Below, in pieces: positions 34,721 to 43,398 of a stretch of 64,000 nucleotides of DNA. The stretch lies in the NCBI RefSeq assembly GCF_015207505.1, contig NZ_JADEWT010000014.1, positions 20,007 through 84,006 of the forward strand, given 5' to 3'. How positions within the stretch are numbered: position 1 is the first letter of the stretch; each line of letters begins with the position of its first letter. Source of the DNA: Tychonema sp. LEGE 06208. GTDB lineage: Bacteria; Cyanobacteriota; Cyanobacteriia; Cyanobacteriales; Microcoleaceae. The position numbers were made by a program, and so were the translations under genes. The notes beneath the pieces were generated by a model. It was not told the origin of the DNA and made no database searches. It saw only the letters and a list, made by a program, of their open reading frames with translations.

Positions 34721-34999
34721 ATGATCGACTCAAATTTACTGGCAGTAGTAGAATCAGCTCTGACTGACACAGCATCAGGAAACTGGCAAAAGCCGATAGT
34801 GATGTTTGTTTGCAATATTTTAGCATTGCTAGTTCTGAGCCGCGTAATTTGGCATCCCCACGTCGGCCCTAAAATGCCTTTGCCCTTCCCGTCTCTGTTT
34901 AACAATGTTAGTGTTCCCGCATTTTTGGCATCAATGAGCGCCGGTCACATTCTAGGAGTATTAATGATTTTGACGATGGGCATCGATAAGTATATTTAG
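34721..34999 (+). CDS. psaK: Photosystem I reaction centre subunit PsaK-like
   Basis: 92 aa with two transmembrane helices: KPIVMFVCNILALLVLSRVIW and the C-terminal PAFLASMSAGHILGVLMIL. The PsaK pattern LPFPSLFNNVSVPAFLASMSAGHILG matches the family ending (FGHILG type). PsaK sits at the edge of photosystem I. Start ATG 34721 follows TAGGAG with 8-nt spacing; the longer open frame from 34535 has no matching extension. The sequence is somewhat divergent, so it may be a PsaK2-like (light-regulated) paralogue. Confidence 0.85.
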   Translation: MIDSNLLAVVESALTDTASGNWQKPIVMFVCNILALLVLSRVIWHPHVGPKMPLPFPSLFNNVSVPAFLASMSAGHILGVLMILTMGIDKYI

Positions 35000-35664
35000 G
35001 AGCAATTGCGCTGCTGTTTTGGGGAATTTTTCCTTTAATGGATAGAGTGAAATCCGCAGAAAGTTTGTAGGGGTTAGTGAAATGGACTCACCCCTAATTT
35101 TAGGTTTGTATCTAAACTTTGTCTCAAATCAGTAGTAGACTTCTTCATAAGTTTTCGTTCAATACATAAACCGCAGATGAAAGGCAGATGCAACATCGAT
35201 TGACGCAGATAATTTTAGATGATTTGTGCGTGAGTGCAAGAGTTACAGTATGGTGCATCAGATTGTTGGCTGGAAATAGCGGAGCAAATGTAAGGGTCTG
35301 ACAGACCATACTATCTAAGTTCGGAAAAAATTAATTACAAAAAGGCTTTGGACGCTTACAGACTTTTAGGTGAAATTTTATTAAATTAATTCTGTCCAGC
35401 TACTTAACTACTTTAGACAGACGCAGGAGCCCGGGAAAGAGAGATAGATTTTAAAGAATCGGGTTTTGTCAAAACAAAATGCCTGAGCGTAGAAGTTTCA
35501 GCAGTGAAGCAATCCACGCCGATCCAGAATTGGGGAAGAAGATTTGTTGAATGCGAAAGCAATTCAAACTATTCAATGATAGCCCAACGGTGGGCAGCGT
35601 GCCGCAGAACTGCCCGACTAGCGGCGTTTAGCTATTTTTCGATTAATAGATGAGGTTTAAAACA
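35000..35664. other. Intergenic region with CAGATGCAACA repeat
   Basis: About 665 bp with no gene. At about 35165-35230, AACCGCAGATGAAAGGCAGATGCAACATCGATTGACGCAGATAATTTTAGATGATTTGTG-like sequence repeats the motif found at 18820-18870. The rest is featureless. Confidence 0.5.
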
Positions 35665-36357
35665 ATGGATTCTAATTCGATCGCAAATTCTGACAAAGAA
35701 AACCAAACTAACACTGGCGATACCGAACGCTGGGCTTCGTTAATTGGTGGCGGGGCGCTGGTGTTGTTTGGTTTGTCGCAGCGTTCTTTGAGAGGTGCTT
35801 TGCTGGCGGTTGCCGGTGGCGGTTTGGCGGCGCGCGGGCTGGGGGTTGCGGAGGGTTTGCAGTCGGCTGCAGATGCCAATCAAAGCATTAAAGTTGAAAA
35901 GACGGTGACGATCGACAAACCGGCTGATGAATTGTACCGTTTCTGGCGCGATTTTGAAAATTTACCTCGGTTTATGAAGCATCTCAAACACGTTACGGTA
36001 ATAGATGACAAGCGTTCTCACTGGATTGCCAGCGCGCCGATCGGCAATAGTGTAGAATGGGATGCAGAAATTGTCCGCGAAGAAGAAAATCGATTAATTG
36101 CGTGGGTGTCTGTGGAAGGCGCGGATGTTGAGAATTCGGGTTTTGTACGCTTTCAACCAGCACCTGCAGGACGCGGTACTGAGGTCAAAGTTGCGATCGA
36201 ATACAACCCTCCGGGCGGTGCGATTGCTGGTGCAGCGGCTAAGCTATTTGGGGAAGTCCCAGAACAGCAAATTGCTGACGATTTGCGCCGGTTTAAGCAG
36301 TTTATGGAAGCTGGGGAAATAGCTACGACGGCCGGTCAATCTTCTGGCCGCAAGTAA
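35665..36357 (+). CDS. SRPBCC family (START/polyketide cyclase-like) protein with membrane N-terminus
   Basis: 230 aa from ATG 35665, chosen because GATGAGG lies 9 nt upstream. A hydrophobic hairpin (ASLIGGGALVLFGLSQRSLRGALLAVAGGGLAARG, about 26-60) precedes an SRPBCC ligand-binding domain: IKVEKTVTIDKPADELYRFWRDFENLPRFMKHLKHVTVIDD ... GTEVKVAIEYNPPGG. Such proteins bind hydrophobic ligands, and many cyanobacterial and proteobacterial homologues are stress-related. The ligand is unknown. Confidence 0.88.
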   Translation: MDSNSIANSDKENQTNTGDTERWASLIGGGALVLFGLSQRSLRGALLAVAGGGLAARGLGVAEGLQSAADANQSIKVEKTVTIDKPADELYRFWRDFENLPRFMKHLKHVTVIDDKRSHWIASAPIGNSVEWDAEIVREEENRLIAWVSVEGADVENSGFVRFQPAPAGRGTEVKVAIEYNPPGGAIAGAAAKLFGEVPEQQIADDLRRFKQFMEAGEIATTAGQSSGRK

Positions 36358-36476
36358 TAATTGCGATCGCATCGGATAAATTAATTGTAATTCCGCTCCG
36401 GGGTGGGTTTTACCAACAATCCAAGATTCACAACATCCACAATAGATTTCTGGCAAAAGTTTTTTTCATCAATTTA

Positions 36477-36541
36477 TAGGGCAGGCGAGACACCCCACAA
36501 TAAAAAATAATTCTTGTGGGATGGGCCGGAAAGCCTGCCCT
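36477..36541. terminator. TAGGGCAGGC long hairpin between convergent genes
   Basis: TAGGGCAGGC (about 36477-36486) pairs with GCCTGCCCTA (about 36532-36541), with an inner CCCACAA/TTGTGGG stem. It lies between the convergent SRPBCC and galK genes, fitting a bidirectional terminator or a dispersed palindromic repeat. Confidence 0.65.
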
Positions 36542-36562
36542 AGTTATTTTTGCAAGAGGTTA

Positions 36563-37642
36563 TTAATAATTAAGTTTAACTTCGGGAACTAAAACGCGGC
36601 CGCTGTAACCCGCACGCTGGTATCGATCGATCGCCTCTGCTGCGATAACATCCGTTTTACCTGTCTCGACGAGCGCAACGCAAGCACCGCCAAAACCTCC
36701 ACCCGTCAGCCTTGCACCGAAGACTCGGGGGATTGACTGCAAGATGGCCGCCAGCGTGTCTGCAGCGGGCACTGAAACTTCGCAGTCGTCGCGCAAACTC
36801 GCGTGGGAAGCATTCATTAACTCGCCGAAACGCTTTGCTGACAAAGATTTTACCGCTTGCAGTACCCGGTTGTTTTCGGTAATGACGTGGCGAGCTCGCC
36901 TTCTGAGGGGTTCGGGCAATACTTCCACTGCTTTGGGATCGGCGATATCTCTGAGAGCTTTAACTCCCAATATTCGGGCGGATTCCTCGCACTCAGCGCG
37001 CCGCTTGTTGTAGCCGCTTCCTGCTGCTAGTTGGTGGCTTTCGCCGCTGTCAATTACTAAAATTTCGGTGTCAGGAGGAAAAGGTATCGGGCGGTATTTG
37101 AGGCTGCGGGTGTCGAGAAATAGCATGGTGTTGGTGTCTGCTAAACTCGATGCCATTTGATCCATGATGCCACAGTTCAAACCGGCGTACCGGATTTCGG
37201 CTAGCTGTCCGATTTGAGCTAGCCGCACGTCGTCTAGGGGGAGGTTGAGCAAAGCGCGCATTCCTCTGAGGGTGGCTATTTCTAAGGCTGCGCTGCTGGA
37301 CAAACCTGCGCCGATCGGCACGTTGGAGGTAATGTAAAGATTTATTGGCGGTATTTTGTATCCTTCTTTTTCTAAAAGTCTGAGGCAGCCGCAGATATAA
37401 GTTACGAATGTTTGCGGTATGGTATCGTCGTCTGAAAAATTTATGAGTTCGTCATATTCTGCTGAATAAAAATGGTGGCGATCGTCGCTGCTGAAGCCAA
37501 TTTGTACTGTTGTGCGCTGGGGAATTGCCGTCGGCAGTACAAATCCGTCGTTGTAGTCTGTGTGTTCGCCCAGCAGGTTTACTCTTCCGGGCGCGCTGGC
37601 TTGGGTTTTGGGTAATGTACCAAATACTCGTTGGAAATTCAT
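36563..37642 (-). CDS. galK: Galactokinase
   Basis: 359 aa GHMP kinase phosphorylating galactose at C1. The galactokinase signature PGRVNLLGEHTDYNDGFVLPTAIP (about 18-41), the ATP-binding GHMP motif VPIGAGLSSSAALEIATL, CGIMDQMASSLAD, and the C-terminal RLTGGGFGGACVALV are all present. No other Leloir gene is adjacent. Confidence 0.96.
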   Translation of the reverse strand: MNFQRVFGTLPKTQASAPGRVNLLGEHTDYNDGFVLPTAIPQRTTVQIGFSSDDRHHFYSAEYDELINFSDDDTIPQTFVTYICGCLRLLEKEGYKIPPINLYITSNVPIGAGLSSSAALEIATLRGMRALLNLPLDDVRLAQIGQLAEIRYAGLNCGIMDQMASSLADTNTMLFLDTRSLKYRPIPFPPDTEILVIDSGESHQLAAGSGYNKRRAECEESARILGVKALRDIADPKAVEVLPEPLRRRARHVITENNRVLQAVKSLSAKRFGELMNASHASLRDDCEVSVPAADTLAAILQSIPRVFGARLTGGGFGGACVALVETGKTDVIAAEAIDRYQRAGYSGRVLVPEVKLNY

Positions 37643-37919
37643 TTTTGGGGAATTGCTAATTGGTTCTTGGTTATTTGTTATTGGTTAGTTGTTATGGGTT
37701 ATTTGGAAAAATAGCTATCTGTGTATCCGTGACTTCCGTGTCGTGCTGCTGGTAATTGGGAAGAAATAAATTTATTTTTTATCGTTGCTGCTTTTATAGT
37801 GCCTAAGTTTTTTGGTTAATTCAAGCCATGTTAACAAAAATCAACATGGCTGTAGGTGAGGAAAAAATATGAGGTTGTGATAAAATGACAGGCTAAGATT
37901 TCTCCCAGCAATTCAAAAA
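37643..37919. other. Divergent intergenic region galK/rsmA
   Basis: A short stretch of TTGGTTATTTGTTATTGGTTAGTTGTTATGG near-repeats (about 37662-37700) lies directly upstream of galK. CATGTTAAC...ATGG imperfect dyad at about 37827-37850. It presumably contains both promoters. Confidence 0.4.
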
Positions 37920-38744
37920 ATGCGATCGACCAGACCCCGGAAACAGTTTGCTCAACATTGGCTCAAAAGCGAGAAAGCCTTAGATAGGATTGTCAAAGCA
38001 GCGAATTTGGATGGTTCTCGCGTCCTGGAAATCGGGCCGGGCACTGGGATTCTGACTCGGCGCTTGCTGCCGGAGGCTGAGTCTGTTGTTGCGGTGGAGA
38101 TCGATCGAGATTTGTGCCTAAAACTAGCCAAGCAACTAGGCAAAACCGACAACTTTTTACTGCTACAGGGCGATTTTTTGGAAATAAACTTAGATGCTGA
38201 ACTAACAGCCTTTCCAAAATTCCAAAATCCCAATAAAGTTGTTGCCAACATTCCCTATAATATCACCGGCCCGATCCTGCAAAAACTGCTGGGAACGATA
38301 TCTGCGCCTGCTGCTAAACCCTTTGATTCGATCGTGCTGTTAGTGCAGAAAGAAGTCGCCCAAAGACTTTACGCTAAACCGGGTTCTACAGCTTTTGGCG
38401 CTTTGTCGGTGCGGGTACAATATTTAGCAGAATGCGAGTTAGTTTGTGATGTGCCTTCTAGAGATTTTTATCCGCCTCCAAAAGTCGATTCTGCCGTGGT
38501 GCGGCTGCGTCCTAGACAGATAGAAACTACGGCTGTTAATCCACGCTATTTAGAGACTTTATTGAAGTTGGGATTTGGCAGCAAGCGCAAGATGCTGCGA
38601 AATAATTTGAAAGGGGCTGTGGATTTAGATAAGCTCGTTCAATTGTTAGAAAATTTACAGATAAATCCTCAATCTCGCGCTGAAGATTTGAGCGTGGATC
38701 AATGGGTAAATTTGAGCAATAATTTGTTTTCGGATGACCACTGA
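37920..38744 (+). CDS. rsmA: 16S rRNA dimethyladenosine transferase
   Basis: 274 aa. KsgA/RsmA dimethylates two adenines near the 3' end of 16S rRNA. RKQFAQHWLKSEKALDRIVKAA, motif I RVLEIGPGTGILTRRLL, VAVEIDRDLC, motif IV NIPYNITGPIL, and the C-terminal RDFYPPPKVDSAVVRLRP are family hallmarks. It precedes ispE, a pairing common in cyanobacteria, although here a 129-bp inverted-repeat element sits between the two genes. A HIP1-like CGATCG follows the ATG directly. Confidence 0.97.
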   Translation: MRSTRPRKQFAQHWLKSEKALDRIVKAANLDGSRVLEIGPGTGILTRRLLPEAESVVAVEIDRDLCLKLAKQLGKTDNFLLLQGDFLEINLDAELTAFPKFQNPNKVVANIPYNITGPILQKLLGTISAPAAKPFDSIVLLVQKEVAQRLYAKPGSTAFGALSVRVQYLAECELVCDVPSRDFYPPPKVDSAVVRLRPRQIETTAVNPRYLETLLKLGFGSKRKMLRNNLKGAVDLDKLVQLLENLQINPQSRAEDLSVDQWVNLSNNLFSDDH

Positions 38745-38758
38745 CCAATCACTAATGA

Positions 38759-38887
38759 TATCATATTCGGTAGATTAATAACAAAAATGTTTGGTTCGTA
38801 GTGCGGAATGCGAGTCCGCAACTTGGATCGGACTCGCATTCCGCACTACGAACTAATTTTAGCTCGATAGACCGACCGGACGTGATA
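38759..38887. mobile_element. MITE-like element, family 2, with perfect 24-bp hairpin core
   Basis: 129 bp beginning TATCATATTCGG and ending ACCGGACGTGATA, flanked by TGA on both sides (38756-38758, 38888-38890). The core is a perfect 24-bp stem (38795-38818 with 38829-38852, starting TTCGTAGTGCGG). It is inserted between rsmA and ispE. Confidence 0.85.
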
Positions 38888-39023
38888 TGACTGCTGACTA
38901 ATGACCAATAACTAATGACTGCCGATCCTGCATAATATTTCCTTTGAGTTGTGAGAAAATGGACTCGGACTGGTATCAATTAATTTCAACCAGGTGTTTC
39001 TTTCACCTGCGGCTTAATTACCT

Positions 39024-40001
39024 ATGCGTTCATATTCTCTCCTAGCTTCAGCAAAAATCAATCTGTATTTGGAAATAATAGGCGATCGCCCCGACGGATA
39101 TCACGAACTGGCGATGGTACTTCAAAGCATAGATTTGGCCGATCGAATTGACTTGCGCGCGATTGGTACCGACACGATTCGCGTGCGTTGCGATCACCCG
39201 CAAGTTCCTCCTGACAAAAATAATTTGGCTTACCGGGCGGCGGATTTGCTGGCGCAGCAATTCCCCGATGCTTTGGCAAAATACGGCGGAGTCGAGATTG
39301 CGATTCACAAGCAGATTCCGGTGGCGGCGGGGCTCGCCGGCGGTTCTGCAAATGCGGCTGCGGTTTTAGTCGGGATGGATTTGCTTTGGCAATTGGGACT
39401 CACTCAGTCGGAGTTGCAAGAGTTGGGGGGAACTTTGGGTTCGGATGTGCCTTTTTGCATTGGTGGAGGTACGGCTTTGGCAACTGGTCGCGGGGATAAA
39501 CTGTCGCCACTGCCGGATTTGGGAGGTTTTTCTGTGGTGCTGGCGAAGTACCGCAATCTCAGTATTTCTACGGCATGGTCGTATCAAACTTATCGCCAGC
39601 AGTTCAGTAGTTCCTATTGTGGATCGGAGGATTTGGACTGTCGCCGGGAACGGCTGCACTCGGGGCCGATGGTGGGGGCGATCGCCCAAAAAGATCGATC
39701 GAAAATTGGTCAATTGCTGCACAACGATTTAGAAAAAGTGGCTTTACCCGTGTACCCGCAGGTGTTGCAGTTGCGGGAAGCATTTGAGTCGGCGGGGGTT
39801 TTGGGAACGATGATGTCGGGTTCCGGGCCGACGGTGTTTGCACTCTGCGAGTCTCAAGAGCAGGCTCAGCAGATTGTGGAACGGGTGAAAAGTGCGATCG
39901 CTTCTCCCGATTTGGATTTTTGGGTAGCAAATTTTAGCAATACTGGGATTCGGATTTGTTCGGAGGGAAACGATACAAAACCGCCGATTGCGAGGGTGTA
40001 A
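39024..40001 (+). CDS. ispE: 4-diphosphocytidyl-2-C-methyl-D-erythritol kinase
   Basis: 325 aa GHMP kinase of the MEP isoprenoid pathway, feeding carotenoid and chlorophyll side-chain synthesis. The N-terminal ASAKINLYLEIIGDRPDGYHELAMVLQSIDLAD and the ATP loop IPVAAGLAGGSANAAAVLVGMD, followed by ELGGTLGSDVPFCIGGGTAL and MMSGSGPTVFALC, are diagnostic. It is slightly longer than usual because of a YCGSEDLDCRRERLHSGP insertion (about 195-215). It is downstream of rsmA. Confidence 0.97.
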   Translation: MRSYSLLASAKINLYLEIIGDRPDGYHELAMVLQSIDLADRIDLRAIGTDTIRVRCDHPQVPPDKNNLAYRAADLLAQQFPDALAKYGGVEIAIHKQIPVAAGLAGGSANAAAVLVGMDLLWQLGLTQSELQELGGTLGSDVPFCIGGGTALATGRGDKLSPLPDLGGFSVVLAKYRNLSISTAWSYQTYRQQFSSSYCGSEDLDCRRERLHSGPMVGAIAQKDRSKIGQLLHNDLEKVALPVYPQVLQLREAFESAGVLGTMMSGSGPTVFALCESQEQAQQIVERVKSAIASPDLDFWVANFSNTGIRICSEGNDTKPPIARV

Positions 40002-40020
40002 CTCGCAGGTGGTGCGATCG

Positions 40021-40052
40021 CGATCGCCCTAATTGGCCAATTAGGGCGATCG
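40021..40052. repeat. Perfect 32-bp palindrome built on HIP1 sequence
   Basis: The 32 bases read identically on both strands, with CGATCGCCCTAATTGG as one half. It starts 20 bp after the ispE stop and could form a 16-bp cruciform or terminator hairpin, though no T-tract follows. Confidence 0.7.
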
Positions 40053-40206
40053 AGTCCGATCTATCTAACTTTGCGTAGAGTCTATTGAGATAGAAGAACT
40101 GATAAAATGGCATGAAACACGGATTTTAGTTTGGTTAATTCACCAAAAATCTAAAATCTTATACTTGTTCTGAGTGAAGTCGAAGAATCTAAAATCTCAA
40201 ATCGCC

Positions 40207-40560
40207 ATGACTGATTTAACTAATCCAAATTCTACTTCTCAACCTCTAAATTCTGCTGGGGATGCAGCGCCCGCATCTGGGCGACAGCCTACAGTTTTGC
40301 GGTGCATAACGGGTTCCCTAATCGCAAGCGCGTTAACTTTTGCTTTGTATTCGCTAACTATGTCGATCGCTCTAAGTTTTGCTAGCAAGCCGGTGCAGTC
40401 CAGCAATATTGCTGTGCTTAAAATTAGTGTCGCCGTGCGAACTTTGGTAGTGGGAATGACGGCTTTGGGTATGGGCGTATTTGGACTGGCGGCTGTCGGT
40501 TTGATGCTGCTGGGTTTGCAAATTTGGATTCAAAAATTGGGGAAAAAACCCACAGTTTGA
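40207..40560 (+). CDS. DUF3082 membrane protein
   Basis: 117 aa from ATG 40207. Two hydrophobic helices (CITGSLIASALTFALYSLTMSIALSF and ISVAVRTLVVGMTALGMGVFGLAAVGLMLLGLQIWIQ) match the DUF3082 family, which is found in cyanobacteria and often sits just after ispE. The function is unknown. The upstream codon at 40174 falls in ATCTAAAATC-type repeat sequence and is an unlikely start. Confidence 0.85.
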   Translation: MTDLTNPNSTSQPLNSAGDAAPASGRQPTVLRCITGSLIASALTFALYSLTMSIALSFASKPVQSSNIAVLKISVAVRTLVVGMTALGMGVFGLAAVGLMLLGLQIWIQKLGKKPTV

Positions 40561-40659
40561 AGTCTACAGGTTGAAACCATCGGGCCAAACAAACTCTCGT
40601 CCCCCTCGCAAAAACTGAATAGTCAGATAGAGCCTTTATCAGAAAGATGAGGTGCTGTC

Positions 40660-40735
40660 GGCCAAACCGGCCCAACCGGCCCGCGCAGGGCATTGGCCCG
40701 CGCAGGGCATACCTCACAACGCGATCGAACCGCTA
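40660..40735. repeat. CCCGCGCAGGGCAT repeats
   Basis: GGCCCGCGCAGGGCAT occurs twice in tandem, preceded by CCGGCCCAA units. It resembles the reverse of the cluster near 15290-15360 and ends in a GAACCGCTATAG fragment related to the 25357 hairpin. Confidence 0.5.
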
Positions 40736-40743
40736 TAGAAGCA

Positions 40744-41358
40744 ATGGAATTATTTACGATCGGACACTCCAATCAGAGTATTGAATCGTTTCTTTTGCTG
40801 CTGAAAAAACACGGAATAACAGCGGTTGCGGACGTGAGATCGCATCCTTTCAGCCGCTATTTACCTCATTTCAATAAATCAGAAATTACCGCTTTTTTGT
40901 CAGCAGCCCGCATTCAATATGTTTTTTTAGGCAAAGAGTTAGGTGCGAGACCGGAAGATTTAAGCTGTTATGATACTGAGGGTAAAGCTTTGTACGATCG
41001 CATAGCAGCAACTCCTCTATTTTCCGCCGGAATTCAGCGCTTGCTCAAAGGCGCAGCCAATTATAAAATCAGTTTAATGTGTGCCGAAAAAGACCCGATA
41101 ACTTGTCATCGCACTATTTTAGTTTGCCACAAACTCAAAGCATTTAATTTGCAAATTAAGCACATTCTGTCCGATGGAACTTTAGAGTCGCACCAGGATT
41201 TAGAAGCAAGACTTTTGAGCAAGTTTAACCAAGCAAAAAACCACGAGCTGCCAATTCAGTTAAGCTTGTTTGAATTAGCACCTCAAGTTGATGAAATAGT
41301 TGATTTAGAAACAGCTTATTATCGTTACGGATTGACAAGGGCATATATCAGTAAATAA
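40744..41358 (+). CDS. DUF488 family protein
   Basis: 204 aa from ATG 40744 (MELFTIGHSNQSIESFLLLLKKHGITAVADVRSHPFSR). Further DUF488 motifs are LGKELGARPEDLSCYDTEGKALYDRI and SLMCAEKDPITCHRTILVCHKL (the C...CHR motif). The biochemical role of this family is not established. The upstream 17 codons overlap a repeat and are not included. Confidence 0.9.
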   Translation: MELFTIGHSNQSIESFLLLLKKHGITAVADVRSHPFSRYLPHFNKSEITAFLSAARIQYVFLGKELGARPEDLSCYDTEGKALYDRIAATPLFSAGIQRLLKGAANYKISLMCAEKDPITCHRTILVCHKLKAFNLQIKHILSDGTLESHQDLEARLLSKFNQAKNHELPIQLSLFELAPQVDEIVDLETAYYRYGLTRAYISK

Positions 41359-41540
41359 GGCAATTATCGGCTATACATTCTTTATTTTTGATGAATTATA
41401 GCAGCAACTCTTGACATTTCATACATTGGACAGTATCGTAGGGCGATCGGCGCGCACCATAGCGTTTAAAATTTTATTCTAGATTTAACGTTCTTCGTGG
41501 TATAATTCTTCGGCACTGTAGCAGAAAGGAGTGCTTTTTT

Positions 41541-42266
41541 ATGAAAGCAGAATTTTATTATGACTGTCACAGATATATTTGTAGTTTAGTTCAAGTTGAT
41601 TTTGTCAAAGAATTAAAAATTAAAAATCATCAAGGTTTTGTGTTAGCTGTTAAGCAAGGCGAAAAGATTGGGCTTTTGGGAAAAAGTCGCCATAATGCTA
41701 AACAAATTGATGTTTCTAAGCCGCATTTTTATAATGTGATTAAAGCAGCTATGAGCGCTTTGGAATTAGAAACGAGAAATGAGGTGATATTAGAGAGGAA
41801 TCGCACGATTGCTGAGGGCGAAGATATGATTCAGCAGCAAAATCGAGAAATTCGTCTTTTGAATGAACAGCTGAGAATTCAAGCGACTAAAATTGAACAA
41901 TTGTTAAGGGAAAATCAGCAGTTATCGGCGCAGCTTGTAGAGAAGGAAATTAGAGCAACTCAAATTATTCCAGCCATTGAGGAAGATTTGGCGGCGGAAA
42001 TTGAGGATGGAATTGGAGAAGCTGAAATTAGTCAAGAAATTGATGATTTGCCGATTATAGATGCTGGGTTAGAGGTGCATTTAATCGAAAATCAGCAGGA
42101 TTTGGAGGAGGTTGAGATAGCGGAAACAATCAGCGAGGGCGGTGTTGAAGTTGTTGATTTAGAAATCATAGAAGAAGTAGACGCTACATTAGAAGTTGCA
42201 GGAGGTGAAAGTGAAATTAAGCACCTAGCGAAAAGGGGTTCACAGAGAAGGAATAAAAAGAAATAA
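41541..42266 (+). CDS. Hypothetical protein with coiled coil and acidic C-terminal half
   Basis: 241 aa. A clear AGAAAGGAG ribosome site precedes the ATG. The N-terminal 80 residues (MKAEFYYDCHRYICSLVQVDFVKELKI...LAVKQGEKIGLLGKS) form a compact unrecognised domain. Residues about 85-140 are a coiled coil (RNRTIAEGEDMIQQQNREIRLLNEQLRIQATKIEQLLRENQQL). Residues 145-225 are strongly acidic, ending in a basic tail (KRGSQRRNKKK). It is more AT-rich than its neighbours. I do not recognise the family. Confidence 0.7.
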   Translation: MKAEFYYDCHRYICSLVQVDFVKELKIKNHQGFVLAVKQGEKIGLLGKSRHNAKQIDVSKPHFYNVIKAAMSALELETRNEVILERNRTIAEGEDMIQQQNREIRLLNEQLRIQATKIEQLLRENQQLSAQLVEKEIRATQIIPAIEEDLAAEIEDGIGEAEISQEIDDLPIIDAGLEVHLIENQQDLEEVEIAETISEGGVEVVDLEIIEEVDATLEVAGGESEIKHLAKRGSQRRNKKK

Positions 42267-42309
42267 TGACATTTTTTAATATTTTTTAATATTCAAAGGT
42301 TGGTTGTGT

Positions 42310-42408
42310 TATCAATTCCGGTTGCACCGTCAGGTGATTGTTGATTGTTGACTGTTGACTGTTGACTGTTGACTCGATTTTATTATTCCGATGCAACCGG
42401 AAACGATA
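42310..42408. mobile_element. MITE-like element, family 1, carrying TGTTGAC heptamers
   Basis: 99 bp from TATCAATTCCGGTTGCACCG to CCGATGCAACCGGAAACGATA. The interior holds four to five TGTTGAC units (about 42337-42374) followed by TCGATTTTATTATT, as in other copies. Flanks are TGT/TGA, so the target duplication is imperfect. Confidence 0.75.
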
Positions 42409-42724
42409 TGAGAACTTCACTCCTGAGATTTTTCTGATTACTTCTGTTCTCACTAAGTAAAAAGGCGCAAATAAACAGCACTGTGCAATGAAATGTCAAT
42501 CGCACGCTTCTCCTCAAGCCGAACTGCCTCCTGCGTGATGCCAAGGATAAATATTCGCGCCGATTTAGTGATAGCAATCCTCAATCAGTACAAATATGTA
42601 GGATAGTGCCAAGAATGCCTGCCCGCAGCGATCGGGGTGGGTTTACCGGATCTATTTTTTTTATTTATAAATATTGGCGAAGCGAACTCCTACAGGAATC
42701 GCAACTAATTGAGCGGAGATGATA

Positions 42725-43240
42725 TTATGCCATTTTTAGTCTGGCTTTTTCAGCTATCAGGTACTCCGGCACCCAAAATCGATCGACAGACATCAGAATA
42801 GCTACAGATATGAAAATATCAATATTCTCTCCCATTTCCTCAGTCGGCAACAAACCAAACAATTCGTCAAATTCCTTGACATCTGCTAAAATTTTATCAA
42901 AGTCCTTGACAAGTTCGTCCGGGTAGATGCCGTGAATTGCTCCATTATCTTCATAATAGGCTTCTTCGTCGGGGAAAAATTGTGACGGTTTGAGTTCTTC
43001 CAGCAGGTAATCTAGTTTTTGAAACTCTTCTTCCAAAACAATGGTGGCGATGTCTTCCCCGGCTTGCTGTAAGATAATTCGATCGCCCTTTTGCATGACT
43101 CGTTTAATTATCTCGATCGCATTTTTGCAAAAATCCTCAACAGTTAAGCGAAAAAAAACCTCGCCACTGGCCAATTTTTCCCCCGCAGCATCGCCCGCAG
43201 CCAAATTTTGAGAATTATCTAGGGCGATCGGTAAAATCAC
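42725..43240 (-). CDS. Hypothetical protein with Phd-like segment
   Basis: 171 aa. Residues about 40-80 (CKNAIEIIKRVMQKGDRIILQQAGEDIATIVLEEEFQKLDYLLEEL) read like the DNA-binding core of Phd/YefM-type antitoxins (RIxLxxxGxxxAxLVxxEEFxxLxxLxE). The acidic remainder is not recognised, and no toxin gene is adjacent. The assignment is tentative. Confidence 0.6.
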   Translation of the reverse strand: MILPIALDNSQNLAAGDAAGEKLASGEVFFRLTVEDFCKNAIEIIKRVMQKGDRIILQQAGEDIATIVLEEEFQKLDYLLEELKPSQFFPDEEAYYEDNGAIHGIYPDELVKDFDKILADVKEFDELFGLLPTEEMGENIDIFISVAILMSVDRFWVPEYLIAEKARLKMA

Positions 43241-43398
43241 AGGTGCGATGGCTACGCCCCGGCTTGCGCCTACGAACTATTGTCACTAACATTAAATCCT
43301 TCAGTCATCAGCAATTCCCCAAGATAGGCATAATTGTTGAGAATATTGCACAATAGATCAAAATGTAAACATATAGCACCTACGTCTTTTTACCGCCG

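Noticed and set aside
43241..43398. Cobalamin riboswitch upstream of metH
   Set aside because: The gap is too short for a full B12 riboswitch and no conserved B12-box-like sequence was seen.
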